This document shows positions 40,935 through 49,818 of a stretch of 62,663 nucleotides of DNA, piece by piece; the stretch's first letter is position 1; each line of letters starts with the position of its first letter. The position numbers were made by a program, and so were the translations under genes. Source of the DNA: 2-01-FULL-49-17 sp964553025 (GTDB taxonomy: Bacteria > Patescibacteriota > Minisyncoccia > 2-02-FULL-40-12 > GWA2-44-9); contig CAZKJF010000007.1 of the NCBI GenBank assembly GCA_964553025.1, forward strand, positions 1-62,663, given 5' to 3'. The notes under the pieces are model-generated. The model was given only the letters and a program-made list of their open reading frames with translations. It did no database searches and had not been told where the DNA came from.

Positions 40935-41462
40935 CTACTCTTTCTGCATATCTTCGTACGATAATCGCAATTTCTCGACCATCTCATCCGTTACGTCTTG
41001 TACTCCGTACTTCTGTAAAAATTGTTTGCCATATCCAGGCCCAAGATTATATTGCAAACTCCAAATCGCGGCAGCAAAATCTACTTGTGGCTTAGCTACC
41101 ATCAAGTCTCCCAAATCGATATAACCAGAAAATTCTTCTCCTTGGAATATAAAATTCGGCAAACAAGCATCGCCATGAACTAAGACTTTTCCTTCCTTGA
41201 AAGCACCAAAAGGACATTCTTTTATGTCTACTGCATGAAATTTATGGAGCGCGTCTATCAATGCGTCAACAACTTTTTCCTTCGACCATTCTTTACTTAA
41301 GGCCGCCAAGTTTTTACCCTCAATAGCTGACAGCAAAAGAACATCTTCGCCATCATATGTGGTAGAGCCCAGGACTTTTGGTACAGGCAATTTGTCAGCA
41401 AGCCAATCTAGATGAGTACGTTCTTTTTCAAGCCCTTTTCCTATTTTCGCAAAATAGTTTGC
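40935..41462 (-). pseudogene. Aminoglycoside phosphotransferase-like gene, 5'-truncated
   Basis: The readable frame runs from just after a stop at 41463-41465 to 40935 and encodes the C-terminal part of an APH-family kinase: AKIGKGLEKERTHLDWLA, PVPKVLG, the catalytic Brenner motif VHGDACLPNFIF and the metal site YIDLGDLMVAKPQVD. The residues before AKIGKG that normally begin the kinase N-lobe are missing, and no ATG lies before the conserved core; only a TTG at 41390 could start a shorter protein. The piece is far richer in A+T than infB. It reads as a decayed, transferred gene. An expressed short form cannot be excluded. Confidence 0.8.
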
Positions 41463-41480
41463 TTACATAAAAATTTACAC

Positions 41481-41508
41481 AAAAAACCGACTTCGTAATG
41501 AAATCGGC
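41481..41508 (-). terminator. Terminator of the tRNA-Ser pair
   Basis: On the minus strand CCGATTTC ATTAC GAAGTCGG (one G-T pair) is followed by TTTTTTG. It lies downstream of the two tRNA-Ser genes. Confidence 0.75.
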
Positions 41509-41554
41509 TTTTCAATCGTTAAAAACCCTTATTTTGCTTGGGTTCAAACTTGGT

Positions 41555-41649
<95 letters not shown>

Positions 41650-41666
41650 GGAGAGAGCGGCCTCAA

Positions 41667-41757
41667 TGCGGAGACGGGAGGATTCGAACCTCCGGTCCGG
41701 TTTTACCCGAACACCTCTTTAGCAAAGAGGTACATTAGACCACTCTGACACGTCTCC
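41667..41757 (-). tRNA. tRNA-Ser (GCT)
   Basis: Class II tRNA: acceptor GGAGACG/CGTCTCC, anticodon stem CCTCT/AGAGG, loop TTGCTAA, T-arm GGAGG TTCGAAT CCTCC, discriminator G. It is transcribed ahead of tRNA-Ser(ACT). An extended -10 TGC-TAAAAT lies at 41769-41774. Confidence 0.94.
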
Positions 41758-41783
41758 AAATTTCCTTGATTTTAGCATTTTTC

Positions 41784-42491
41784 CTAGCCCCTGGCAATGA
41801 CAAGCGCGGAGACGGAAGCGGCGCCGGCCGCTTTCAGAACGGCGGCGCATTCATTCAGCGTCGCCCCGGTCGTACAGACATCGTCAACAATGAGCACATT
41901 GCGGCCGGCGCCGATTTTGCTGATGCAGGCAAACTGGCCGCGGGCGTTCTTGAACCGTTCAGACCGGTCGGATATTCGCGCTTGCGGCATTGCACGGACG
42001 GACCGCTCAAGCAGGGAACCAAAATCGGTTCGCAGCTGGCCGGAAATTCTTCGAGCAATAAGCTCCGACTGGTTAAACCCGCGCCAATTCTCGCGGCGGA
42101 CGTGCAAGGGAACATTGGTAAGAAGAAAACCCTCGCCGGCAAACGAAATCCGATGGAGCGCTGATTGGTTTCGAATGTATGTTACCGCCCAATCCCCAAG
42201 CGGATCGGCCAATTCCGGCAGAAATTTATACTTAAACCCATGGATCGCGGCATGCACGACCGGATGACGATAATCGCTCGCGACGAAAAATCGAGTGATG
42301 GCGCACTCCGCTTTGCAGCCCGAACAGGTAAACCCGCCGGGTGAACTCTGGCGGCAGCCAATGCATTCAAGACGGAATTGAAGCGGCACGCTCCGAAAGC
42401 AGGCAGAGCAGAGGTATGCACGCTCGAGAAACGCACCGCAGCCCAGGCAGCGATAGGGGAATATCAGGTCGGCAATTCGGCGAATCAGCAT
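41784..42491 (-). CDS. comF: ComF family phosphoribosyltransferase-like protein
   Basis: ComF proteins are needed for natural transformation, with a PRTase fold and an N-terminal zinc region. The 235-residue product has CLGCG, LCSAC, CIGC and CSGC pairs in the first 60 residues and a PRPP-binding loop VLIVDDVCTTGATL near the end. It lies divergent from the pilus operon, consistent with DNA uptake. The start at 42491 matches the family's usual LIFPYRCLGCG beginning. Confidence 0.93.
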   Translation of the reverse strand: MLIRRIADLIFPYRCLGCGAFLERAYLCSACFRSVPLQFRLECIGCRQSSPGGFTCSGCKAECAITRFFVASDYRHPVVHAAIHGFKYKFLPELADPLGDWAVTYIRNQSALHRISFAGEGFLLTNVPLHVRRENWRGFNQSELIARRISGQLRTDFGSLLERSVRAMPQARISDRSERFKNARGQFACISKIGAGRNVLIVDDVCTTGATLNECAAVLKAAGAASVSALVIARG

Positions 42492-42527
42492 ATGGGGATA
42501 ATTCAGCGCACCGGAATTTCTGTTCTG

Positions 42528-42536
42528 TGATATACT
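42528..42536 (+). promoter_or_regulatory. Extended -10 promoter of pilM
   Basis: TGA-TATACT (TATACT at 42531-42536) without a clear -35. Predicted leader about 40 nt before the ATG at 42583. Confidence 0.55.
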
Positions 42537-42582
42537 CTATTGTATACAAATCGGCTCCGTGACGCTACGGACGCATTCATCA

Positions 42583-43626
42583 ATGGCTCTATTCGGTCCC
42601 AGCAGCACAATCGGCATCGATATCGGCACTGCCGCCATCAAAATCATCGAGCTTACCAAGAAAAGCAACCGCTTTCATTTGAAAAATTACGGCCTCTTTG
42701 AAATCAAAAGCATTTCTGGCGCGAGCACCGATCAAAGCATTTTGAAGCTGCCGGATGATGAAATCGCCTGGGGCATTAAAGAACTTCTCAAAAAATCAAA
42801 GATCGGCGGCCATAACGTGGTGGCATCGATTCCATCTTTCTCGACATTTGCCACTGTCATTGAAATGCCATACCTCTCCGAAGCGGAACTTGCTAAGGCG
42901 CTTCCGTTTGAAGCCCGCAGATACGTACCGATTCCTCTGGATGAAGTCGTACTCGATTGGTCAATCATCGGCATCACCGGCCAAGGCCCCAAACCGACGG
43001 TTGAAGTGTTCGTTGCGGCAGTGCCGAAAGACGAAACCGTCCGCTATCAGACGATCATGGCCAAAGCCGGCCTCACGCTCAAAGCTTTAGAACTAGAAAA
43101 TTCAGCTCTTGCCCGCGCCGTAATCGGCAACGATCTTTCGCCGACTGCGGTAATCAACATCGGCGGACGCAGTACTTCAATCATTATCATTAACAAAGGA
43201 TACGAACGGCTTTCTCATAACTATGAGGTTGGGGGCTTTGAGATTACGAAGTCTATCGCTCGCTCTTTGAATGTCAGCATCGAGAAGGCCGAAGAACTCA
43301 AAAAAACGCTGGGACTCAAGCAGATTGACGAAAATATCATTAACGAAGCCATGTCGTCGCTCATTGATATGATGGCCTTTGAGACTCGAAAAACCATCAC
43401 TGCCTACGAAACTTCAAAAAACCAGAAAATTTCGCGAATCATACTGGTCGGCGGGATGGCCAACATGCCAAACTTCCTCGAATATTTCAAGCAAAAACTC
43501 GGCCAAGACGTGATAATCGGCAATCCCTTCACCCGCATCGTCTACCCCCAGGCACTCGGCCCGGTAATCGGCGAACTGGCCAGTACGTTTTCAGTTGCTA
43601 CCGGCCTGGCTATGCGCGATATTTAG
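42583..43626 (+). CDS. pilM: Type IV pilus assembly protein PilM
   Basis: PilM is the cytoplasmic actin-like ATPase of the pilus alignment complex and binds PilN. The product of about 347 residues has IGIDIGTAAIKIIEL (phosphate-1 loop), AVINIGGRSTSIIII and ILVGGMANMP, the three nucleotide-binding motifs of the fold. The ATG at 42583 is chosen over the GTG at 42559 since the family starts close to the IDIG motif. It leads the pilus locus; pilN has its own possible -10. Confidence 0.95.
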   Translation: MALFGPSSTIGIDIGTAAIKIIELTKKSNRFHLKNYGLFEIKSISGASTDQSILKLPDDEIAWGIKELLKKSKIGGHNVVASIPSFSTFATVIEMPYLSEAELAKALPFEARRYVPIPLDEVVLDWSIIGITGQGPKPTVEVFVAAVPKDETVRYQTIMAKAGLTLKALELENSALARAVIGNDLSPTAVINIGGRSTSIIIINKGYERLSHNYEVGGFEITKSIARSLNVSIEKAEELKKTLGLKQIDENIINEAMSSLIDMMAFETRKTITAYETSKNQKISRIILVGGMANMPNFLEYFKQKLGQDVIIGNPFTRIVYPQALGPVIGELASTFSVATGLAMRDI

Positions 43627-43680
43627 AAATTGTTGATAAAGCCCTAACCTCAACGCTCAATACGTTGTATACTATATAGT

Positions 43681-44244
43681 ATGGCTGATAAAGGAGGTAT
43701 CCAGCTTCTTCCGGAGACACGCAAAAGCATTGTCGTTACCACTCCGGGAGAGAACAAGATTATTTATTTCGGAATCGCAGTATTGGCGATCGTTTTGGCC
43801 GTGTACGGGGGAGTATGGTGGTATGGTAATCGCCTTGATCAAAAGCTTGATGCCGCCAACGCGGCACTCGTCAATTTGGAAAACGAACGTAACCTGCAAA
43901 CAGAAGGCGCCCTCTTGACCTTATCCCAGCAAATGAATACTGCCACTCAAATCGTTAAAAATCACACGTATTGGTCTCAAGGCCTCTCCAAAATTGAAGC
44001 AGCCCTTCAAAACAAAGTACAATTCGTAAATTTTTCCGGTCAAACTGAAGATAACACGTTCCGTTTTGAGGCTATTACGGATTCTTATTCGACGCTTGCC
44101 CGCCAACTTGCGGCATTCGTTGTCGATGATTCCGTTGAAGATATTACGCTGGATAACGTCAGCATTCAAACGACGGGCAAACTTGATGTGACTGCGCACG
44201 TCAAGTTTAAACCTGAAAAATTCTTAAAGAAGGAATTAAAATAA
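43681..44244 (+). CDS. pilN: Type IV pilus assembly protein PilN
   Basis: A bitopic inner-membrane protein linking PilM to PilO. The 187-residue product has a short cytoplasmic tail with IQLLPE (the INLLP-type PilM-binding motif, about 7-12), a membrane helix (about 29-48), a coiled-coil stretch and a periplasm-facing alpha/beta domain. A TATACT (43668-43673) ends 7 nt before the ATG, so a leaderless start is possible. It is followed by pilO after 1 nt. Confidence 0.9.
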   Translation: MADKGGIQLLPETRKSIVVTTPGENKIIYFGIAVLAIVLAVYGGVWWYGNRLDQKLDAANAALVNLENERNLQTEGALLTLSQQMNTATQIVKNHTYWSQGLSKIEAALQNKVQFVNFSGQTEDNTFRFEAITDSYSTLARQLAAFVVDDSVEDITLDNVSIQTTGKLDVTAHVKFKPEKFLKKELK

Positions 44245-44245
44245 C

Positions 44246-44770
44246 ATGAAGGCCTATCTTGGAGCATTGATCGTTGTCGCCGCCGCATTTATTTTTTGGT
44301 CTTTTGTTATGCCTGGGTATGATCACATCTCTGCGGCCCGCGAAGCCGTGTCCGCCCGAGAGGCGGAATTGACGCAACGAACCTCATTGATTGATCAGAT
44401 CAATGACTGGGCGCAACAATATTCGCAGCGCTCTGCAGACGTCTCTCGTTTTTCCTATATAGTTCCGGAGAATAAAAGCTCGGCGGAATTAGTCTCAATG
44501 CTCGAAACTATCGTACGCCAAAGCGGTTTGACTCTCAATGGCATTTCCCTGGGGAATATTGACCCCAACAATCAAGGCGCGGCCTACCAGACACAAGGAA
44601 TTGACCTGACGATAACCGGCACCTACTCTGCTTTCCGATCATTTCTTTCCGCCCTTGAACAGAACATCAGAATTATTGATATTACTTCGATAAACGGCGC
44701 TCCTGTCGGCGCTGAAAGTTCGGATATCCAATTCCGCCTTAAGGCAAATACATATTTCTTGAATCAATAA
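44246..44770 (+). CDS. pilO: Type IV pilus assembly protein PilO
   Basis: The PilN partner. The 174-residue product has an N-terminal membrane helix (about 4-22), a coiled coil (about 30-62) and a C-terminal ferredoxin-like domain with TGTYSAFRSFLSALEQNIRI, typical of PilO. Translational coupling with pilN (1-nt gap) and the next gene (1-nt gap). Confidence 0.9.
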   Translation: MKAYLGALIVVAAAFIFWSFVMPGYDHISAAREAVSAREAELTQRTSLIDQINDWAQQYSQRSADVSRFSYIVPENKSSAELVSMLETIVRQSGLTLNGISLGNIDPNNQGAAYQTQGIDLTITGTYSAFRSFLSALEQNIRIIDITSINGAPVGAESSDIQFRLKANTYFLNQ

Positions 44771-44771
44771 C

Positions 44772-45053
44772 ATGCCATCTCCCGTATCTTCAACAAACCG
44801 CCTCTATGTCTTACTGATCATGATTCTTGGTATTGTGCTTGGTTATATCTATTACAACCAATATGTACAGCCCAATGAAGTTCCCGTTGCCGCTTCGCCA
44901 GTCAAAGAGACTGATACTTTGAAAGATTTTCAGAATATCCGACTTGATTTCTCGGTTCTTGATGCTGCTGTTTACAAGAACCTCCAAATCTTCGGCGAGG
45001 TTCCTGTCGTGCCGGGAGCGACTGGCAAGCGCGACATTTTTGCTCCATTCTAA
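44772..45053 (+). CDS. Small PilP-like pilus protein
   Basis: A 93-residue protein with one N-terminal membrane helix (about 10-28) and an extracellular tail ending GKRDIFAPF, which resembles the G-R-x-P-F ends of PilP-type linkers. Its position directly after pilO, where pilP lies in Proteobacteria, supports a role in the alignment complex. It is much shorter than PilP and lacks the beta-domain that binds secretin; no PilQ gene occurs, as expected for a cell without an outer membrane. Confidence 0.65.
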   Translation: MPSPVSSTNRLYVLLIMILGIVLGYIYYNQYVQPNEVPVAASPVKETDTLKDFQNIRLDFSVLDAAVYKNLQIFGEVPVVPGATGKRDIFAPF

Positions 45054-45068
45054 TATGGCCTGTTTCGT

Positions 45069-46829
45069 ATGCCACAATTTTTGCCCACAACTCTTCTGGA
45101 CGAACTTGTCCGGACAAATGTAATCTCCCAATCCCAAGCCGACTCTTTCGTCGCCGCGGCCCAAAAAGACGAGAAAGACGTCGGCCAAGTTCTTATTGAT
45201 CAAGGCATCCTAACCGATGAAGGCCTTGCCGAATTCAAATCAAATCTTTACCATCTCCCGATCGTTAAACTCGAAGAGATTGAACTGAATCGAGACGTTC
45301 TCAAAGAAATCGCGGATAATGTCGTTTCCTTTTACAAAGTAGTACCGTTTGCCAAAGAAGACAACGTCTTGAAGGTCGGCATCATCAATCCCGAAAACGT
45401 CGAAGCGCTGGAAGCGCTTAAATTCATCGCCGCCAACAAGGGCCTGTCGCTCGAGAAATATATTATCAGCTACAAAGATTTTAATGCGATCACCCGCAAC
45501 TATCGGACTCTCTCGGGGGAGGTGAGCCAGGCCCTGGAATCCCTCAATGAAGAATTCCAGAAAAAGAGCACTCAAAATGTTCAGACGCTTGAAGAAATTA
45601 CCGCCGAAGCTCCGATTACGCGCATTGTGGCGGTCATCATCCGCCACGCCGTTGACTCGCGCGCATCCGATATTCACATCGAGCCCTTTGAAGATCGCGT
45701 CCGAGTCCGCTTCCGCATTGACGGTGTTTTGACGATCGCGCTTACGCTTCCCAAGAACCTCCAATCGGCCGTTTCCACCCGCATCAAAATTTTATCTGAT
45801 TTGAAAATTGACGAAACCCGGCTTGCCCAAGACGGTCGTTTTGCCACACGGATCAACGATCGAAAAGTCGACTTCCGTGTCTCAACATTCCCGACGAAAG
45901 GCGGCGAGAAGGTCGTCATGCGTATTTTGGATCCGCTCTCGGGAAGCACGACCCTGACGGACCTGGGCCTGGAAGGGCGCTCCATGGAAGTCCTAGAGCG
46001 AGCAATCGCCAAACCGTTCGGCTCGATCCTCATCACTGGTCCGACAGGGTCGGGTAAATCAACGACCTTGGCCGGCATGCTTAAACGCATAAACACGGAT
46101 GACGTAAATATTGTTACGCTTGAAGACCCGATCGAATATTTCGTGGACGGCGTGAACCAGTCGCAAGTCCACGAGGAGATCGGCTATACGTTCGCTTCCG
46201 GTTTGCGCCACATCCTTCGCCAAGACCCTGACATTATCATGGTCGGCGAAATCCGCGACAGTGAGACCGCCGGTCTTGCCACGCAAGCTGCTTTGACCGG
46301 CCATATCGTACTTTCTACGCTCCACACCAACGATGCCATCGGCGTCGTGCCCCGCCTTATCGACATGGGTGTCGAGAAATACCTGATCCCGTCCACGCTC
46401 AACGTGGCTGCCGCCCAGCGTCTGTTGCGGCGCCTCTGCCCGGAGTGCAAACTTCAGCAAAAAGCCAATCAGGCCGAATCGAGCATTATCGAAGAAGCTC
46501 TGAAAGCTATGCCGGAGGAATACCAAAAACAATATCTCGCCAAAGACGGATACGCCATCTGCAAACCAAACGTCGGCCAAAAAGAAAACGTGTGCCGCCA
46601 TTGCGGCGGCAAAGCGTTCAAGGGCCGCATTGGCATCTTCGAAATGCTTGAAATGACGCCTGAATTTGAGAAAATCATCCTTGGTACCATCTCCGAAGCA
46701 GCCATGCGTCAAGAAGCTAAACGGCAAGGAATGATTACCATGTTCCAGGACGGCATTTTAAAAGTATTGAAAGGCATTGTATCATTAGAGGAGTTGCTTG
46801 AGGTCGCTCAAGCAGGAGATTCAGCATAA
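45069..46829 (+). CDS. pilB: Type IV pilus extension ATPase PilB
   Basis: A hexameric ATPase powering pilus extension. The 586-residue product has the N-terminal MshEN/GspE-type domain (about 1-160), Walker A GPTGSGKSTTLAG (about 325-337), an Asp box, Walker B DPDIIMVGEIRDSET, a His box, and the zinc site CPEC...CRHC with a long insert between the pairs. Length and order are normal. It begins 15 nt after the PilP-like gene. Confidence 0.96.
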   Translation: MPQFLPTTLLDELVRTNVISQSQADSFVAAAQKDEKDVGQVLIDQGILTDEGLAEFKSNLYHLPIVKLEEIELNRDVLKEIADNVVSFYKVVPFAKEDNVLKVGIINPENVEALEALKFIAANKGLSLEKYIISYKDFNAITRNYRTLSGEVSQALESLNEEFQKKSTQNVQTLEEITAEAPITRIVAVIIRHAVDSRASDIHIEPFEDRVRVRFRIDGVLTIALTLPKNLQSAVSTRIKILSDLKIDETRLAQDGRFATRINDRKVDFRVSTFPTKGGEKVVMRILDPLSGSTTLTDLGLEGRSMEVLERAIAKPFGSILITGPTGSGKSTTLAGMLKRINTDDVNIVTLEDPIEYFVDGVNQSQVHEEIGYTFASGLRHILRQDPDIIMVGEIRDSETAGLATQAALTGHIVLSTLHTNDAIGVVPRLIDMGVEKYLIPSTLNVAAAQRLLRRLCPECKLQQKANQAESSIIEEALKAMPEEYQKQYLAKDGYAICKPNVGQKENVCRHCGGKAFKGRIGIFEMLEMTPEFEKIILGTISEAAMRQEAKRQGMITMFQDGILKVLKGIVSLEELLEVAQAGDSA

Positions 46830-46837
46830 TCACACCT

Positions 46838-47908
46838 ATGGATAATCCTAAAAAATATCTCGAAGAACTTTTGGTCGAAACCGCCCGCAGCAATGCCTCT
46901 GATTTGCATTTGTCGCCCGCATATTATCCGACACTCCGCATTGACGGCCGACTGGTGCCGCTCACCAACCGCGAAATTTTAAGCCAAGATATTCTCAGCG
47001 GGGTGATCAACGCCCTCTTGGGGGAGGAACGGGCAGCGCGCTTTGCAACCGAAAAAGAAGCTGACTTTTCCGTTTCCGCGCCTGGCGATATCCGGTTCCG
47101 AGTTAATGTCTACCAGACAAACGGCGGGCCTGCAGCAGCCCTGCGGCTGATTCCAAAGGACATAAAGAAAATCGAAGACTTGAATCTGCCGCCCGTCTTG
47201 CGGGTGTTTACGAAGCTCTCCCAAGGATTCGTTCTTGTCGTAGGTCCGAACGGCCACGGCAAATCAACAACCATGGCCAGCCTAATTGACGAGATCAACC
47301 ACGAGCGAGGAGACAAGATCGTTACGATCGAAGATCCGATCGAATATCTGTTCACGCCCGACAAAAGCATCATTGACCAGCGAGAGGTTCCCCAAGACAG
47401 CTTATCTTTCGACCGCGCATTGCGCTCTACCTTCCGCGAAAACGTAAACGTTGTCATGATCGGTGAAATGCGCGACCAAGAAACGATGAGCGCGGCGGTA
47501 AGTGCCGCTGAAACAGGCCACCTCGTTTTCGCATCCCTCCACACGAACAGCGCTTCGCAAACGATTGAGCGCATTATCGACAGTTTCCCGGCGAGCCAGC
47601 AATCTCAAATTAGAACTCAATTAGCCAGCACGCTTTCAGGCATCGTATCCCAACGCCTCATTCCACGCATCCAAGGCGGATTAATTCCGGCGGTAGAGGT
47701 GCTTATCGCGACGACGGCCGTTCGTACGCTTATTCGAGATAACCGTCCCCAGCAGCTTGATCTGGTTATTGAGACTAGCCAAGACGTGGGAATGATCTCA
47801 TTGGATAAATCATTGGCTGGATTAGTGAACCGAAAAGAAATCACCATGGAACAAGCCGAATTCTATTCGATCAACCCGAAAAACTTGAGAAACTATCATG
47901 GAGTTTAA
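46838..47908 (+). CDS. pilT: Type IV pilus retraction ATPase PilT
   Basis: The 356-residue retraction motor: PAS-like N-terminal domain, Walker A GPNGHGKSTTMAS (about 138-150), Walker B VNVVMIGEMRDQET, the AIRNLIRE-type signature as AVRTLIRDNRPQQL (about 298), which distinguishes PilT from PilB. The Walker A has Asn-Gly-His (GPNGHGKST) where most PilT have GPTGSGKST, a minor variant. pilC overlaps its last 11 bp. Retraction is needed for DNA uptake and twitching. Confidence 0.95.
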   Translation: MDNPKKYLEELLVETARSNASDLHLSPAYYPTLRIDGRLVPLTNREILSQDILSGVINALLGEERAARFATEKEADFSVSAPGDIRFRVNVYQTNGGPAAALRLIPKDIKKIEDLNLPPVLRVFTKLSQGFVLVVGPNGHGKSTTMASLIDEINHERGDKIVTIEDPIEYLFTPDKSIIDQREVPQDSLSFDRALRSTFRENVNVVMIGEMRDQETMSAAVSAAETGHLVFASLHTNSASQTIERIIDSFPASQQSQIRTQLASTLSGIVSQRLIPRIQGGLIPAVEVLIATTAVRTLIRDNRPQQLDLVIETSQDVGMISLDKSLAGLVNRKEITMEQAEFYSINPKNLRNYHGV

Positions 47909-49109
47909 TTACCAAGCTAAAAATCCGGCAGGTCAGATCAGCGAAGGCGTTATTAACGCGCCCGATGAGAATACGGCTGTTTCGATTCTGCACAATAAAG
48001 GCCTCGTCGTGTTCTCGCTCAATCCGGTCAAAAAAGACCTTCTGAATGTCGATGTTAATCATCTCTTCGCTCACGTCAACAACAAAGACATCGTAGTTTT
48101 CACACGCCAGCTGGCCACGCTCGTCGAAGCCGACATGCCGATTGCCGAAGGCCTGCGCACGCTCGCCGCCCAAATCGAGAAACCGCCATTCAAAAAAGTC
48201 ATACTTGATGTCGCATCGCGCGTGGAAGCAGGCACCTCGCTGTCCGGCGCCTTGGCTGTCTATCCCAAATTCTTCTCTTCGTTCTACATCAAACTGACCC
48301 AAGCAGGGGAAGTATCCGGCAAACTCCAAGGTTCATTGTTGTATCTTGCCGATTATTTGGAACGCAGCCAAGGCATCAACTCGAAAATCCGCGGCGCATT
48401 AACATACCCGGCGTTCGTAGTGGCTGCCCTCATCATCGTAGCCGGTATCATGGGCGTCTACGTATTGCCCCAGCTGCTTTCCGTCTTTAAAGATTCAGGG
48501 ATTACCGATCTGCCGGTAACAACGAGGATCCTGATTGCAGTAACCAACTTCGTAAACGCTTACCTGTATTACATCTTGGGAATCGTTGTTATCGGCGGAT
48601 TTATTGTAGTCCGCTTCATACGAAGTGCCGAAGGGAAAGTTTGGCTTGACGATATCATGATCAAGGCGCCGGCAATCGGCATCGTCGTTCGCAACCTCTT
48701 CCTGGCCCGTATCGGCGAAAGTCTTTCCACGCTCGTAAAATCCGGCATCCCAATTCTGGATTCGCTTCAAATCACGGCAGACTTGGTTGGAAACACGAAT
48801 TATCGAAATATTATGCTGGCGGCTCAAGACCAAGTTCGCGGCGGCGGCAAAATATCCGAAATTCTGGTACAGCATACGATTGAAATACCCCCGCTCTTTG
48901 CGTCAATGGTTGCAATCGGCGAACGCACCGGCAAACTCGACTACATGCTTGAGCATGTCGCTAAATTCTACAAATCGGAATCTGAAAACACGATTAACAC
49001 CATTACCCAGCTCCTGGAACCAGTCATCGTGCTTATCCTCGGTTTTGCCGTCGCCATTCTCGTTTCGAGTATCCTTCTTCCGATTTACAGTTTGGTCGGC
49101 GGCTCATAG
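47898..49109 (+). CDS. pilC: Type IV pilus platform protein PilC
   Basis: The inner-membrane platform (GspF family) of 403 residues. It begins MEFNYQAKNPAGQ, has two GspF domains (about 65-190 and 270-390), each with one or two membrane helices, and a motif FTRQLATLVEADMPIAEGL followed by KIRGALTYPAFV. It starts inside pilT (ATG at 47898). It anchors PilB/PilT to the pilus base. Confidence 0.95.
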   Translation: MEFNYQAKNPAGQISEGVINAPDENTAVSILHNKGLVVFSLNPVKKDLLNVDVNHLFAHVNNKDIVVFTRQLATLVEADMPIAEGLRTLAAQIEKPPFKKVILDVASRVEAGTSLSGALAVYPKFFSSFYIKLTQAGEVSGKLQGSLLYLADYLERSQGINSKIRGALTYPAFVVAALIIVAGIMGVYVLPQLLSVFKDSGITDLPVTTRILIAVTNFVNAYLYYILGIVVIGGFIVVRFIRSAEGKVWLDDIMIKAPAIGIVVRNLFLARIGESLSTLVKSGIPILDSLQITADLVGNTNYRNIMLAAQDQVRGGGKISEILVQHTIEIPPLFASMVAIGERTGKLDYMLEHVAKFYKSESENTINTITQLLEPVIVLILGFAVAILVSSILLPIYSLVGGS

Positions 49110-49131
49110 CCTACCTGTTGATATCTGTCGC

Positions 49132-49159
49132 TTGTGCTTCCAAGCAGGGGAATTATAAT
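49132..49159 (+). promoter_or_regulatory. Promoter of the major pilin
   Basis: TTGTGC (49132-49137), 16-nt spacer, TATAAT (49154-49159). The predicted leader of about 75 nt is the longest in the pilus locus and contains a 4-codon ORF (ATGGAGGTAAAGTAA) right after the -10. A separate strong promoter fits an abundant structural subunit. Confidence 0.65.
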
Positions 49160-49241
49160 GGAGGTAAAGTAACTAAGATGCTTCTGGGCCGGAATTTCTT
49201 CGCTACGCAATCGGAGAATATTTTACCAGGGCTTTCCTACA

Positions 49242-49757
49242 GTGTTAACGTATAAACGATTGTCTCGAGGATTCACGCTAGTCGAGTTGTTGGTCGTGAT
49301 CGCTATTATCGGCGTCTTGGCCACCTTGCTCTTGCTCCAGCTCGGCGTCGCCCGCGCCAAAGCCCGTGATGCGAAGCGCATTGCCGACGTCAACCAGCTC
49401 CGCACAATGGCCGAGCTCTACTTTGACGACAACGGCGGTCACTATCCGACTGCGCTCAATATCACAAATCTTGGAAAGTATGTAACTTCAAGCGCCTTGC
49501 CAGTTGATCCTGTAACGGCGGCCGGTTACTTCTACGCCTATAACGGCAGCACGAATCCGACTCAATTCCATATCTGGACAGAACTTGAGCAGAAGAACGC
49601 TTCAGCGTTAGGTGCCGATGCTGACATTAACTCTACCGGCTGGTCCGGCGATGCTCTCAATGCCGGTGCAACAACTGGTACAGGGTCTGAAGTCTGTACT
49701 GCTGCATATGCTGCCGGTGCCGCTCGCGATTGCGTCTACGATCAAGGCCAGAAATAG
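49242..49757 (+). CDS. pilA: Type IV pilin (major pilin candidate)
   Basis: A 171-residue prepilin. The class III signal RLSRG|FTLVELLVVIAIIGVLA has Gly-1, Phe+1 and Glu+5 (cleavage near residue 10). The N-terminal helix continues through ARAKARDAKRIADVNQLR (typical of GspG-like pilins), and the C-terminal globular part has a Cys pair (SEVCTAAY...RDCVYD) closing a disulfide loop. Start is GTG at 49242. Own promoter and terminator suggest it is the abundant subunit; prepilin peptidase follows. Confidence 0.92.
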   Translation: MLTYKRLSRGFTLVELLVVIAIIGVLATLLLLQLGVARAKARDAKRIADVNQLRTMAELYFDDNGGHYPTALNITNLGKYVTSSALPVDPVTAAGYFYAYNGSTNPTQFHIWTELEQKNASALGADADINSTGWSGDALNAGATTGTGSEVCTAAYAAGAARDCVYDQGQK

Positions 49758-49766
49758 TCTTACATC

Positions 49767-49798
49767 ACAAACTCCCCGCCACATGGCGGGGAGTTTGT
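49767..49798 (+). terminator. Hairpin terminator of pilA
   Basis: Perfect 14-bp arms ACAAACTCCCCGCC and complement with an ACAT loop, followed by TTCTTTC. Confidence 0.88.
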
Positions 49799-49818
49799 TT
49801 CTTTCGTATAATACAGCT

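Noticed and set aside
42492..42582. Small gene between comF and pilM
   Set aside because: Only promoter-like sequence is present; no frame of useful length starts here.
46059..46727. Minus-strand protein of 222 codons
   Set aside because: It is antisense to pilB, with composition expected of a shadow frame.
49612..49818. N-terminal extension of the prepilin peptidase
   Set aside because: It overlaps pilA and its terminator; TATAAT lies 6 nt before the chosen ATG.
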